64,000 nt of DNA from Methyloversatilis sp. XJ19-49 (GTDB lineage: Bacteria; Pseudomonadota; Gammaproteobacteria; Burkholderiales; Rhodocyclaceae), in NCBI RefSeq assembly GCF_024580145.1, contig NZ_JANINI010000006.1, forward strand, positions 170,840 to 234,839. The letters are read 5' to 3'. Below the pieces are notes generated by a model, which saw only the letters and a list, made by a program, of their open reading frames with translations, was not told the DNA's origin and did no database searches. The first letter of the stretch is position 1. Each line of letters begins with the position of its first letter. The position numbers and the translations under genes were made by a program. Shown here one piece after another: positions 36,119-44,775 of the stretch.

Positions 36119-36835
36119 ATGTTGGCTTTCATCCGCCGAAATGCGCTTGACCTGCTGCTGTGGGCCCTGTTTGCGGCGAGCGCGCTCCTCATGCTCAAGT
36201 CAAGCTCTGACCCTCGACCTGACTTCATCAAGGGCACACCGATTGAAGCTCTTCTGAAGCCGTTCCCGACCGGGAATCAGGTCACATTCGACATCACCGT
36301 CGGCATCATCGTCAGTCTCTTTGTTTACCTGCTCGTGGTGCGCCTCCCGGAGTGGCAGAAGAAGGGACGCCTGAAGGCGCATCTTCTTCGGAGATATGAC
36401 GATCTCAAAGAGCAGTGTTTGATGCACTTCCTTTGGGCCTGCAGCCAGCCGGCGGAGTCAACGCTGATCGACAGTCTTAAGAACCAGAAGGAATTCAGGG
36501 ACTTTTTCAACGCATCGGTCGCACCCGATCAAGATCGCTGGCACCAGGTACTGAATGGGCTAACTGACGAATACGTTCGATCGATTGTCCGAGAGTTGGA
36601 TTCTTTTCGAGGCGAGGTCGACTTCGTGCTTACCTCTGTCGACGTGTCCGACGAGGAGGCCTTCCGGCTCCTGCGCAACCTGACCGAAGTACTTCAGCGG
36701 AGTCGTCACTGGTCAGACCGCGAGGATCAACTGAAGCCGCTGTCCCAGTTCATGTGGTCCATTTTCGCCGGCTGGAGCATCATCTCGGGCTACACGGATC
36801 GCGACGTCATCCACGACATGATCACTGCCATATGA
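36119..36835 (+). CDS. Cassette gene 2: membrane protein of unknown function
   Basis: 238 residues. There are two N-terminal transmembrane helices (ALDLLLWALFAASALLML and FDITVGIIVSLFVYLLVVRLP) and a cytoplasmic helical region (RLKAHLLRRYDDLKEQCLMHFLW...EVDFVLTSVDVSDEEAFRLLRNLTEVL). The ATG is 12 bp after the cassette junction and the stop touches attC2, as in gene cassettes. No family is recognised. Confidence 0.75.
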   Translation: MLAFIRRNALDLLLWALFAASALLMLKSSSDPRPDFIKGTPIEALLKPFPTGNQVTFDITVGIIVSLFVYLLVVRLPEWQKKGRLKAHLLRRYDDLKEQCLMHFLWACSQPAESTLIDSLKNQKEFRDFFNASVAPDQDRWHQVLNGLTDEYVRSIVRELDSFRGEVDFVLTSVDVSDEEAFRLLRNLTEVLQRSRHWSDREDQLKPLSQFMWSIFAGWSIISGYTDRDVIHDMITAI

Positions 36836-36836
36836 G

Positions 36837-36950
36837 GCCTAACAGGTCGTTCGACGCGGACACGTACCGGCAAGGCGCCGCAAGCCATGCGCGGAAGCAT
36901 ACGTCTTGCGGCGCCTTGCCGGTACGTGCCGGTCAACTCCGACGTTAATC
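36837..36950 (+). other. attC site 2 (end of the cassette array)
   Basis: R'' GCCTAAC (36837-36843) and terminal GTTAATC (36944-36950). Arms of 23 bp (36862-36884 and 36905-36927) are perfect complements with a 20-nt loop. The last core departs from GTTRRRY, as expected when the final six bases come from the original insertion site. Confidence 0.9.
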
Positions 36951-38132
36951 CCGTTTCGCATGCGAAACGCAAACCTTCCTGAAACCCTTCAAGAACCCCT
37001 TCAACACCTCCTCCTCCCGTTCCGGCAACGGCTTCGGCTGCATCGCCACCCATAGCATCACCGGCAGCACATCCGGTTCTTCCTCCAGCGCCGCGACGGC
37101 CGCCCGCTCCATCATCTTCTCGAACAGATCACCGCCCAGGGCGTCATTGATCACTTCGCACCAGTAAGCCCGCGACTCCGGTTCGAGCTCTGCATAGATC
37201 TCGAACTGCTCATCCGTCGGCTCTTCGTCCAGCGTCGCCAGGCTCAGCAGCTGCCAGGTCGCACACTGTCGGTTGATCCTGCTCCGTCGCCGCTGCTCCC
37301 GCTCCATCGCATCACGTTCAGCCGCCCGCGCTGCCTGCGCCTCCGGTGACGCATCCGCATCCGTCTGCCGCTGCTGCCCCGCAGCGTCCCCGTCGCCATC
37401 ACCATCCGCATCGTCCATCTGCGCAACCAGGTCAGCTTTCGGTTCCTTCGCTTTCCTCACCAGCTCGCGCAGCGAGTCCCGGTTTTCCTCTCCGGCCTTG
37501 AGCCGCTCGATCGCCTGGCGCGTCGCCCACCAGTCCAGCGCCGTCAGTTCCTTCAGCGCCAGAATGATTTCCGGATCTTCTGTCACGCCCTCGCGGATGA
37601 GCTCCTCGATCGGCCACGGCAACCCCTCGACGCACGCGATCCGCTTGCACACCCAGGAGCGCGACTTGTTCACGAGCTCCGCCAGCTGCGCCAGGTTCAT
37701 GCCTTCCTTCTTCAACGCCAGCAGCGCGCGCCCCTCGTCCAGCGTCGAAAGGTTCTCGCGCTGGACGTTCTCCGCCAGCTGCGCCGCTGTCGTCTCCGCA
37801 CCGTTGAGCTTGATCACCACGGCCGGCACAGCGGTTGCGGCGGTACGCCGCACTGCAGCCGTGCGCCGGTGCCCCGCGACGATCTGGTACTTGTTCCCCT
37901 TGGCCGGCGTCACGATGATCGGCTGCAACAGCCCGCGCGCCTCGATGTCGCGCGCAAGCTCCGCGATCCCTTCTTCGTCCATCGCCTCGCGGATGTTCGA
38001 TACCTCGATCAGGTCATCGAGCGGCACCAACACTACGCTGGCCACGCTCGCCAGTTCCGGCCGCTTCGCCTTCGCAGGCGCCGTCTTCACCGCCTTGACC
38101 GGCGCTGCTTTCTTCTCGGTAGTCGTCGTCAT
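36945..38132 (-). CDS. parB: ParB/RepB/Spo0J family protein without ParA
   Basis: 395 residues. The N-terminal ParB domain has VPLDDLIEVSNIRE, the nucleotide-binding box GHRR (87-90, for GERR) and ENVQRENLSTLDEGRAL (121-137). A central HTH (NLAQLAELVNKSRSWVCKRIACVEGLP) follows, then a long helical Asp/Gln-rich C-terminal part. No ParA gene is present, so it may act as a CTP-dependent DNA clamp or regulator, as KorB does. The stop codon lies inside the integron core site. Confidence 0.87.
   Translation of the reverse strand: MTTTTEKKAAPVKAVKTAPAKAKRPELASVASVVLVPLDDLIEVSNIREAMDEEGIAELARDIEARGLLQPIIVTPAKGNKYQIVAGHRRTAAVRRTAATAVPAVVIKLNGAETTAAQLAENVQRENLSTLDEGRALLALKKEGMNLAQLAELVNKSRSWVCKRIACVEGLPWPIEELIREGVTEDPEIILALKELTALDWWATRQAIERLKAGEENRDSLRELVRKAKEPKADLVAQMDDADGDGDGDAAGQQRQTDADASPEAQAARAAERDAMEREQRRRSRINRQCATWQLLSLATLDEEPTDEQFEIYAELEPESRAYWCEVINDALGGDLFEKMMERAAVAALEEEPDVLPVMLWVAMQPKPLPEREEEVLKGFLKGFRKVCVSHAKRD
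36952..36969. repeat. Palindrome CGTTTCGCATGCGAAACG, copy 2 (candidate ParB site)
   Basis: Perfect 18-bp palindrome within the last codons of parB (encodes part of SHAKRD), identical to the core of copy 1. Confidence 0.7.
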
Positions 38133-38135
38133 GGC

Positions 38136-38369
38136 TCAGGCCTCCATCGTCTGTTCGACCTGCGACGCCATCGAAGGCACGGTGGCGGCCCAAAGCGTCA
38201 TCGTCGGCAGACCTTCGCCGTCGCGCACAAGCAGGACCTGCGTGTGGCACCGCGTATCCGGCGAACGCAGTTCTACCGTCAGACGATCCATCGCCTCGCC
38301 CAGGTTCTCGAAGGCGTCGCTGTGGCCTTCATCCGTGCCGCTATAATTCACAGTGAGGGTGTAACGCAT
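38136..38369 (-). CDS. Small protein upstream of parB
   Basis: 77 residues (MRYTLTVNYSGTDEGHSDAFENLGEAMDRLTVELRS...), likely one beta-alpha-beta domain. AAAGGA precedes the ATG; its stop is 3 bp from parB, so they form an operon. Not recognised. Confidence 0.65.
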   Translation of the reverse strand: MRYTLTVNYSGTDEGHSDAFENLGEAMDRLTVELRSPDTRCHTQVLLVRDGEGLPTMTLWAATVPSMASQVEQTMEA

Positions 38370-38832
38370 GTCTTTGTCCTTTCGTTTGTAAGCCGACCTA
38401 GCCGCTAGATTCGGAGCCCCGCGTACGTTTCGGGTGTCTTCCGATAGACAGGCTGCGGAGCCTCCTGCCGTCCCATCCGCTGAGTTCCTCGCCCGAAAGG
38501 GTCGCGAACGCACGCGAAGCGTCCACCACCAAAAAAGCACGCAAGAAGGCGTGCCAGCGGCTTCATCGCTGGCGCGAGTTCTTGCCTGCTTTCAAACCTT
38601 GGTAGCGATGTGCGAGGAAATCAGCGGATGGGACGGCAGTGCATGCGGTCAAGCGGAGGGCAACCGAAACCCGGCGCAGCCGGCTCCGGGCAACGCCCGC
38701 AAACACCAAGCGGGCCAACGGCCCGGGTCCGGCCTCGAGCTGGACGAGGTGTGCGCGCACACGTCGTCGCCTTTGACTTCGGCGGTGCGCAGCACGGCCG
38801 GGATTTTGACCTTCTATCCGCTCATCATCCGT
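38370..38832. other. Phage non-coding region, possible replication origin
   Basis: About 460 bp between the parB operon and the integrase. Several GC hairpins occur (e.g. CGGGCCAACGGCCCG near 38720). The plus strand is open in the integrase frame but the encoded sequence (GNRNPAQPAPGNARKHQAGQ) does not look like protein. Inoviruses keep their origins in such a gap; no nick site is recognised. Confidence 0.4.
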
Positions 38833-39723
38833 ATGGATGATCAAGTCATAAGCGGTCCGTCCGATCAAGACCGGATGCATACATGGAAAGACGCCGCCGA
38901 ACGTTGGCAACAAGAAACCGAGCACAAGAAGACTGCGCACGAGGACGCAAGAAAGCTCCAATGGATCGGCCAGCACCTCGACGCCCTGCCGCTCAGGGCG
39001 GTGACCGCCGACGTGATACGCACACTCGCAGCAGCCCGGCGCGCCGAAGGCTCCGGCGTCAGCACGGTGAATCGATACCTCGCACTCGTCCGCGCCATCC
39101 TTCGGCGTGCCGCCTTTGATTGGGACTGGATCGAGAAGCCGCCACCGGTCAGGCTTCGACCTGAACCGCGGGGGCGCACTACATGGCTTCAGCAGGAACA
39201 GGCGAAGGCATTGTTTGCCGAGCTGCCCGAGCACCTCAAGGCGCCGTTCGTGTTTTCGCTGGCGACCGGACTGAGAATGTCGAACGTCATCCGCCTGACG
39301 TGGGACCAGGTCCTCATTCGCCGCGGAATTCTGTTGTTCGATGGGGATGACATGAAGAGCGGCGATCCCTTCGCGCCGGCGCTGAATGACTCTGCACTTG
39401 AAGTGCTTCGTCACCAGCTCGGCAAACACCCGCGCTACGTCTTCACGTACAAGGGCAGGGCGATGGCCCGCGCGTCAAACTCTGCCTGGTACAAGGCAAA
39501 GCGTCGTGCCGGCCTGGCGCATCTTCGTTGGCACGATTTGCGGCACACGTGGGCGACCTGGCACGTACTAGCCGGCACGTCGCTCGATGTCGTGCAGGAT
39601 CTCGGCGGCTGGAAAACGCGAATCATGGTTCGCCGCTACGCGCATCTGCAGCCCGGCGCACATCGCGCTCAGGCTCGAAACGTCGACGGCGACCTTGCCG
39701 GGTTTATGGAAAGTTTCGATTAA
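38833..39723 (+). CDS. Tyrosine recombinase (phage integrase)
   Basis: Site-specific integrase, 296 residues, which placed the element in tRNA-Phe. A SAM-like N-terminal domain (TWKDAAERWQQETEHKKTAHEDARKLQWI) precedes the catalytic domain with R148 (ATGLRMSN), K175, H234-x-x-R237 (HDLRHTW), W260 and nucleophile Y269 (RRYAHLQ). The start could also be the ATG at 38875; neither has a strong ribosome site. It lies next to attR. Confidence 0.92.
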   Translation: MDDQVISGPSDQDRMHTWKDAAERWQQETEHKKTAHEDARKLQWIGQHLDALPLRAVTADVIRTLAAARRAEGSGVSTVNRYLALVRAILRRAAFDWDWIEKPPPVRLRPEPRGRTTWLQQEQAKALFAELPEHLKAPFVFSLATGLRMSNVIRLTWDQVLIRRGILLFDGDDMKSGDPFAPALNDSALEVLRHQLGKHPRYVFTYKGRAMARASNSAWYKAKRRAGLAHLRWHDLRHTWATWHVLAGTSLDVVQDLGGWKTRIMVRRYAHLQPGAHRAQARNVDGDLAGFMESFD

Positions 39724-39755
39724 CCTTGCGTAGTCAATCGTCGTAGTCCGCCAAA

Positions 39756-39805
39756 CGGATTGAAAATCCGCGTGTCGGTGGTTCGATTCCGCCCCAGGCC
39801 ACCAC
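39756..39805 (+). repeat. attR
   Basis: Identical to attL for 50 bp (CGGATTGAAAATCCG through CCACCAC). Confidence 0.95.
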
Positions 39806-39811
39806 GCATGC

Positions 39812-39848
39812 AAGCCGGTTCCCGCTACAACGCGCGAGCCGGCTTTTT
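39812..39848 (+). terminator. Original tRNA-Phe terminator, displaced by the prophage
   Basis: AAGCCGG ... CCGGCTT plus TTT, 7 bp after attR. In the uninserted chromosome it would follow tRNA-Phe directly. Confidence 0.75.
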
Positions 39849-40208
39849 ACATGTGGCGCCGGTGTCCTGCAAAAGCGGTGACGTCCTTCTGCGGACCTTC
39901 CCCCGGACGCCGATGACCTGCTCGGGCCTTCTTCGATCACCTGAAGTCTCGCCGGATGCTCCGAGGCACCTCACCCGCCCCGAAAACAACGCTCAGGCCG
40001 GACCGAGGGCCGGAGAATCCAGGCACACCATTGGTCGCCGGGGCTCCGGATGCCTCGGTCTTCTCAAGTTTCAAGGGGTCGGAAAGATCAGGCGCGGATC
40101 ACTCACTCCTTACGGGAGGGCTGCGTGATGGCGCCCTGCAGATCCGCCCCTCTTCTGTTGAATGTGTGTGTTCGCCCGGCGCTCGATCCCCGCTGATTCT
40201 CGATCAAC
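39849..40208. other. Intergenic, nothing recognised
   Basis: About 360 bp of host sequence between the displaced terminator and the substrate-binding protein gene. No gene or RNA supported. Confidence 0.5.
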
Positions 40209-41537
40209 TTACGGCAGGACCGAGTTCCGCAATGCCATATACCTTTGCGCGATGGATTGACTTCGCGCCAAAGCCGCGTCGACGCTGATGCGCCCACTGA
40301 CGGCGTCGGCAACGGCCTGGCCGACGGCATCTCCGATGGGCGCGAACTCTTCGATGGCAGCAAACTGCACGCCCAGGTAAGGGCTCGGGGCTACCGTGGC
40401 ATCACGCGGATCCGCGCTGCGGATGGCCTTCAGTTCGTGGCTCGCCCAGGGCGCTGCACGCTGGAAGTCCGGTTCGGCATAGGTGGATTTGCGCGTGCCG
40501 GTCGGCACCAGTCCCCAGCCGCGCGTCGCGGCAACCAGGCGGATGTATTCGCGTGATGTCGCCCAGGCTACGAAGGTCCGGGCCGCAAGTGTGTGTCGCT
40601 CATCGCCGCCGGCCGGTACAGCCAACGCCCATGCCCAGAGCCAGTGGGAGCCCTTTCTCGTGATGGCCACCGGCGCAGGGGCAAAGCCGACGTCCGCCGC
40701 GCGCGGATTGAGCTGGCGGTCCGCAACGAATCCGGCCGCAACGGTGGCATCGATCCAGATGGCACAGCGCCCGGCATTGAACAGTTCCAGGTTCCCGTTG
40801 TAGCCACGCTCGACGGCATCGGCGGGCCCGTAGCGCCGCAGCAGGTCGACATACAGCGAGACGGCCTTTTGCCAGGCCGGGCTCTGCAATTGCGGTCGCC
40901 ACTGCATGTCGAACCACTGGCCGCCGAAGGCATTCGCCATGGTCGCAACCAGGGTCATGTTTCCGCCCCAGCCAGGACGGCCGCGCAGGCAGATACCGTG
41001 GACCTGGTGCTCCGGGTCGTCGAGGCGCGCTGCGAAAGTGGCCACGTCGGACCAGGTCGGCTGGACGGGGATCTTCAGGCCGGCCTTGGCGAACAAGTCC
41101 TTGCGGTAATAGAGCATCGAGCTCTCGCCATAGAAGGGCGCGGCGTAAAGTTCGCCGCGATGGGAGAGCCCCTCCCGGGTGTTGCGGATCAGGTCCTCGA
41201 CGTCGTAACCGGACGGCGGCCGCAACGGAAGGATCCAGCCCTGCTTTGCAAACACAGGCACTTCGTACATGCCGATGGTCACGACGTCGAACTGTCGCGC
41301 CCGGGTCTGGAGATCGCTGCTGACCGCCTTTCTCAATTCAGCTTCGGGCAGCGTGACCCAGCGGATTCGAATGTCCGGATGCGCCTTCTCGAACTCGCGG
41401 CTCAGTGTCTGCAGAGTCAGCATGTGTCCGTTGTTCACGGTCGCGATGACCAGCGTGGTCGGGACCCCCGCCGCGCCCAGCCATCCCGGCGCAGCCAGCG
41501 CCAGCAGGAGGCCGATGCGCGCGACGTGCAGCCTCAC
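40209..41537 (-). CDS. Extracellular solute-binding protein family 1 (sugar ABC transporter type)
   Basis: Periplasmic binding protein, 442 residues. After a signal peptide (RLHVARIGLLLALAAPGWLGAAG) come LVIATVNNGHMLTLQTLSREFEKAHPDI, KQGWILPL, YAAPFYGESSMLYYRKDLF and FLAA-like hinge segments, as in polyol/maltose binding proteins. No permease or ATPase is nearby. It overlaps the SBP-GGDEF-EAL gene by 4 nt, so it probably delivers a ligand signal to that sensor rather than to a transporter. Start ATG at 41537. Confidence 0.87.
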   Translation of the reverse strand: MRLHVARIGLLLALAAPGWLGAAGVPTTLVIATVNNGHMLTLQTLSREFEKAHPDIRIRWVTLPEAELRKAVSSDLQTRARQFDVVTIGMYEVPVFAKQGWILPLRPPSGYDVEDLIRNTREGLSHRGELYAAPFYGESSMLYYRKDLFAKAGLKIPVQPTWSDVATFAARLDDPEHQVHGICLRGRPGWGGNMTLVATMANAFGGQWFDMQWRPQLQSPAWQKAVSLYVDLLRRYGPADAVERGYNGNLELFNAGRCAIWIDATVAAGFVADRQLNPRAADVGFAPAPVAITRKGSHWLWAWALAVPAGGDERHTLAARTFVAWATSREYIRLVAATRGWGLVPTGTRKSTYAEPDFQRAAPWASHELKAIRSADPRDATVAPSPYLGVQFAAIEEFAPIGDAVGQAVADAVSGRISVDAALARSQSIAQRYMALRNSVLP

Positions 41538-44521
41538 GCCGGCACCTGCTGAAGCTGCATGTCCCGTACAGCCTGCTCGAAGATGGGCGCCGGCTGCGGG
41601 CGGCCGAACAGGTAGCCCTGAAAGGACCGGCAGCCCATGTTCAGCAGACAGGCGTGCTGAGCCGCCGTCTCCACCCCCTCTGCCATCACCTCGAGGCCGA
41701 GGCCATGACCCATGGCGATGATGGTCTGCGCCACAAGGGCATCGGGCGCGCTTTCCAACAGCTTGTCCACGAAGGACTTGTCGATCTTCAGCTGGCTCAG
41801 TGGCAGGCGGGTCAGGTAGTTCAGCGATGAATTGCCGGTGCCGAAATCGTCCAGCGAGATCGGGCAGCCGAGCCGGCGCAGCGCCTGCAGCTTGCCGATG
41901 GAATCGTCGAAGCGGTCGATGGCCAGGCTCTCCGTGACCTCCAGCTTGAGCCGCTCGATCGGCGCCGCGGACCGCCGGATTTCCGCCAGGACCTCATCCA
42001 CGAAGCGCTCGGCATTGAACTGCCGCGGGCTCACGTTCACGGCGAGGCTCAGGTGCCGTAGCGCCTCATCCTGCGTCCACGCCGCCAGCCGATCACAGGC
42101 GGTGGCAAGCGCCCAATGTCCGATGGCCTCGATCAGGCCGGTTTCCTCTGCCAGCGGGATGAACTCGGCGGGCGAGACAATCCCCCGCACTGGATGGATC
42201 CAGCGCATCAGCGCCTCGGCGCCGGTGGGTCGGCCCTGCGCGTCGACCTGCAACTGGTAGTACAGCGTGAACTGATTCTGCGCCAGCGCTTCGCGGAGTT
42301 GATCCTCGAGCCAGCGATGCTGGTCCATTTCCTGCTGCATCGCATCTTCGAAGAAGCGTACGAGATTGCGGCCGCCATTCTTGCTCTTGTACATCGCCAG
42401 CTCGGCCTGGCGCAGCAAGGTGTCGCGATCCGTTTCCAGCCCAAGGAAGAGGGTGGTACCGATGGAGGCGGTGCTGACGAGTTTTCGTCCATCGAGCGTG
42501 ACCGGCGCCTCGATGAGTCGCCTCGCGGTCTCGGCCTGCGCCTGGGCCTGCCTGGCGGCAGTCTGCAGGTCGGCCCCGAGGTTCTCCGTCACGAGCACGA
42601 AGCTGTCGCCGCTGAAGCGAGCCAGCGTGTCGCCTTCCCCGACGACCGGCTGGATGCGCTGCGCGATCTCGACCAGCAACTGGTCCCCACTGCCATGACC
42701 CAGTGAATCATTGATCTTGCTGAAGTGGTCGAGGTCCAGCATCGTCACGGCACCGTACTCGCCCCGCTCTGCGCTCGCCTCGAGGGCGAACTGCATGCGG
42801 TCTTCGAGCAGGCTGCGGTTGGGCAACCCGGTCAGCGGGTCGTAGAGCTTCAAGTGCTCGGCCTGCTCGCGGGCGAGCTTCTCGGCGCTGATGTCCTGCA
42901 GGTCGCCGATGTAGTGGATCGCCCGGCCCTGGGCGTCCTTGACCGTAGTGATCGAAAGACGGGCCGTGTAGAGATGCCCGTCGCGATGCCGGTTGACCAC
43001 CTCGCCTTGCCAATGCCCGTTTTGTCCCAGCACCTTCCACATCTCTTCATAAAAGCCCGGCGGATGCAGGCCGGACTGGAGGATTGTCGGTCCGTGCCCG
43101 AGCGCCTCTTCCGGCGCGAAACCCGTGATGCGGGTGAAGGCGGCATTGACGCGCTGTATCAGCAGGTCCTGCGCACCGACGATCATCAGGCCGTCATGGC
43201 TCTGGAAGGCGACCGAGGCGACGCGCAGTTCGCGCTCGGCGATGCGGCGCTCCGTGATGTCGCGCACCACGAGCAGGACACCTGATGTCTGCGCCTGCGC
43301 GTCGGCGATCGGCACCTTGACCACCTCGAACTCCCGCACCTCGCCCGCTGGCGTGGTGAGGGTCTCTTCATACTGGAGCGGCATGCCGCTGCGCATCACC
43401 TGCTGGTCCCTTTCGCGGATTGCGGCGCAAAGGTCCGGATCATCGAAGATCTGTGCATCGGTCTTGCCGATGATCTGTTCGCGGGTCAGGCCCAGCCGTG
43501 TTTGCGCACCGGCATTGCAATCGAGATAGACGCCGTCGCTGTCCTTCAGCGCGATGGCGTCCGGGCTGCTGTCGACGATGGTCCGCAGCCTGGCCTTCTC
43601 TGCCTGCAATGCGCGGTTCGCCATCCGGATCTCGGCCGTGCGCGCCCGCACGGACCGGCGCAGCAGCCAGATCCACAGCCCCGCCGCCGACAGCGCGGCC
43701 AGCACTCCCAGCAAGCCGAACAGCAGCATCCTCAGATACGGGCGGAATTCGAAGGGTTGGCTGAACCATTTGCTGTGCAGGGCAGCGCGTTCCTCGGATG
43801 TGATCAGCGACATGCCGCGGTTGACGAGCGCAAAGGTCGCCTGGTCGCCCTTGGTCACCGCCCAGTGGAACTGGCCCTCGTACAGACTGAAGGCTTGCGA
43901 GAATCGCAACTGGTCACGATGAAGGTAGAGGTAGTAGCTGGCCGGCGCCTCATCCATGCAGAACATCTTGATTTCCCCGGCCCGAGCGGCGGCCAGGATG
44001 GCCTCGTAGTTCTCAAAGGCCGCCAGGCTGGTGATGCCCAGACTGGCGAGCTTGTCCACGCAGGCATCGCCGCGCTGAACGCCGACGGTAAAGCCTGCGA
44101 GTTCCTGGGGCCCCCGCACGCCGTGGATCGAGGTGTCCACGTAGATGCTCACCGGCAGGGTCGCGTAGGGCTGCGAGAAGTCGTAGAGCTGATCGCGTAC
44201 TGGCGTGCGGAAGATCAGGTCGATGACATCCGCCTGGCCTTTGTGCATGGACCGCTGCGCTTCGGCCCACTGCATGGCCTTGAATTCGACCTGGACGCCG
44301 GTCTTGCGCTCCCACAGACGCCAGAGATCGACGATATAGCCCTCCGGTTGGCCGTCCGCATTCACGACGACGTAGGGCGGATAGTTGCTGTCGGTGACGA
44401 CGCGCAACGATGGCGCCGAGGCCGGTGCCGCCGGTGCCGCCGGCATGCCGAAAGCGGCCAGCAGGGCACACAAGAGCAGCCCCCGATAGCGGCGCGCGAC
44501 GATTCCCACAGCAGCGAGCAT
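41534..44521 (-). CDS. Sensor with SBP_bac_3, two PAS, degenerate GGDEF and EAL: probable c-di-GMP phosphodiesterase
   Basis: 995 residues. Signal anchor, then a periplasmic family-3 solute-binding domain (LRVVTDSNYPPYVVVNADGQPEGYIVDLW, residues about 38-260), a transmembrane helix (MLLFGLLGVLAALSAAGLWIWLL), two PAS domains, GGDEF and EAL. The GGDEF motif is SGDSF (ARFSGDSFVLV), so the cyclase is probably inactive. The EAL is complete: EALMRW, DDFGTGNSS, KIDKSFV and MAEGVET. So it should degrade c-di-GMP under control of a periplasmic ligand. Cotranscribed with the binding protein downstream. Confidence 0.9.
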   Translation of the reverse strand: MLAAVGIVARRYRGLLLCALLAAFGMPAAPAAPASAPSLRVVTDSNYPPYVVVNADGQPEGYIVDLWRLWERKTGVQVEFKAMQWAEAQRSMHKGQADVIDLIFRTPVRDQLYDFSQPYATLPVSIYVDTSIHGVRGPQELAGFTVGVQRGDACVDKLASLGITSLAAFENYEAILAAARAGEIKMFCMDEAPASYYLYLHRDQLRFSQAFSLYEGQFHWAVTKGDQATFALVNRGMSLITSEERAALHSKWFSQPFEFRPYLRMLLFGLLGVLAALSAAGLWIWLLRRSVRARTAEIRMANRALQAEKARLRTIVDSSPDAIALKDSDGVYLDCNAGAQTRLGLTREQIIGKTDAQIFDDPDLCAAIRERDQQVMRSGMPLQYEETLTTPAGEVREFEVVKVPIADAQAQTSGVLLVVRDITERRIAERELRVASVAFQSHDGLMIVGAQDLLIQRVNAAFTRITGFAPEEALGHGPTILQSGLHPPGFYEEMWKVLGQNGHWQGEVVNRHRDGHLYTARLSITTVKDAQGRAIHYIGDLQDISAEKLAREQAEHLKLYDPLTGLPNRSLLEDRMQFALEASAERGEYGAVTMLDLDHFSKINDSLGHGSGDQLLVEIAQRIQPVVGEGDTLARFSGDSFVLVTENLGADLQTAARQAQAQAETARRLIEAPVTLDGRKLVSTASIGTTLFLGLETDRDTLLRQAELAMYKSKNGGRNLVRFFEDAMQQEMDQHRWLEDQLREALAQNQFTLYYQLQVDAQGRPTGAEALMRWIHPVRGIVSPAEFIPLAEETGLIEAIGHWALATACDRLAAWTQDEALRHLSLAVNVSPRQFNAERFVDEVLAEIRRSAAPIERLKLEVTESLAIDRFDDSIGKLQALRRLGCPISLDDFGTGNSSLNYLTRLPLSQLKIDKSFVDKLLESAPDALVAQTIIAMGHGLGLEVMAEGVETAAQHACLLNMGCRSFQGYLFGRPQPAPIFEQAVRDMQLQQVPA

Positions 44522-44775
44522 TTGTCCTCCAGGCCAGCGAACTGCATTGCCCGCGAGCGCTATTGAGAGATCAATGAAGGGAAACTGTAATTAAAGCGAA
44601 ATTCGGGCTCGATTGCTCGACGAAACGAAAAAGCATCGATCGCCGCGCGAGAGCCGGATGGCGCGCGTTGCGAACGCTGCCTGGTACAAGACACCGCGTC
44701 GTACCGCCCCGCCAGCAGACGGACGCTCGACAACGGTGTCGTCGCGTCTTGCAGCATCCGTATCCGCCAAGCCCA

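Larger units (their letters stand above)
26788..39805. mobile_element. Integrated filamentous phage (inovirus) with integron cassettes, about 13.0 kb
   Basis: A 50-bp direct repeat (26788-26837 and 39756-39805) bounds a block that carries phage replication, coat, adhesin, Zot and integrase genes. The left copy lies within tRNA-Phe and the right copy next to a tyrosine integrase, as for a prophage inserted in a tRNA 3' end. Core genes run in the usual inovirus order: Rep, ssDNA-binding, pVIII, pVII/IX, pIII, pVI, pI. At 13 kb it is large for an inovirus because of TraX, two integron cassettes, ParB and the integrase. Confidence 0.93.

Noticed and set aside
38434..38832. N-terminal extension of the phage integrase
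   Set aside because: The translation is Gly/Pro/Ala/Gln-rich without protein character; the integrase fold begins after 38833.
39568..39813. Minus-strand ORF with AESNHRHADFQS at attR
   Set aside because: This is the antisense-tRNA reading of the att core plus antisense integrase; not a gene in the integrated state.
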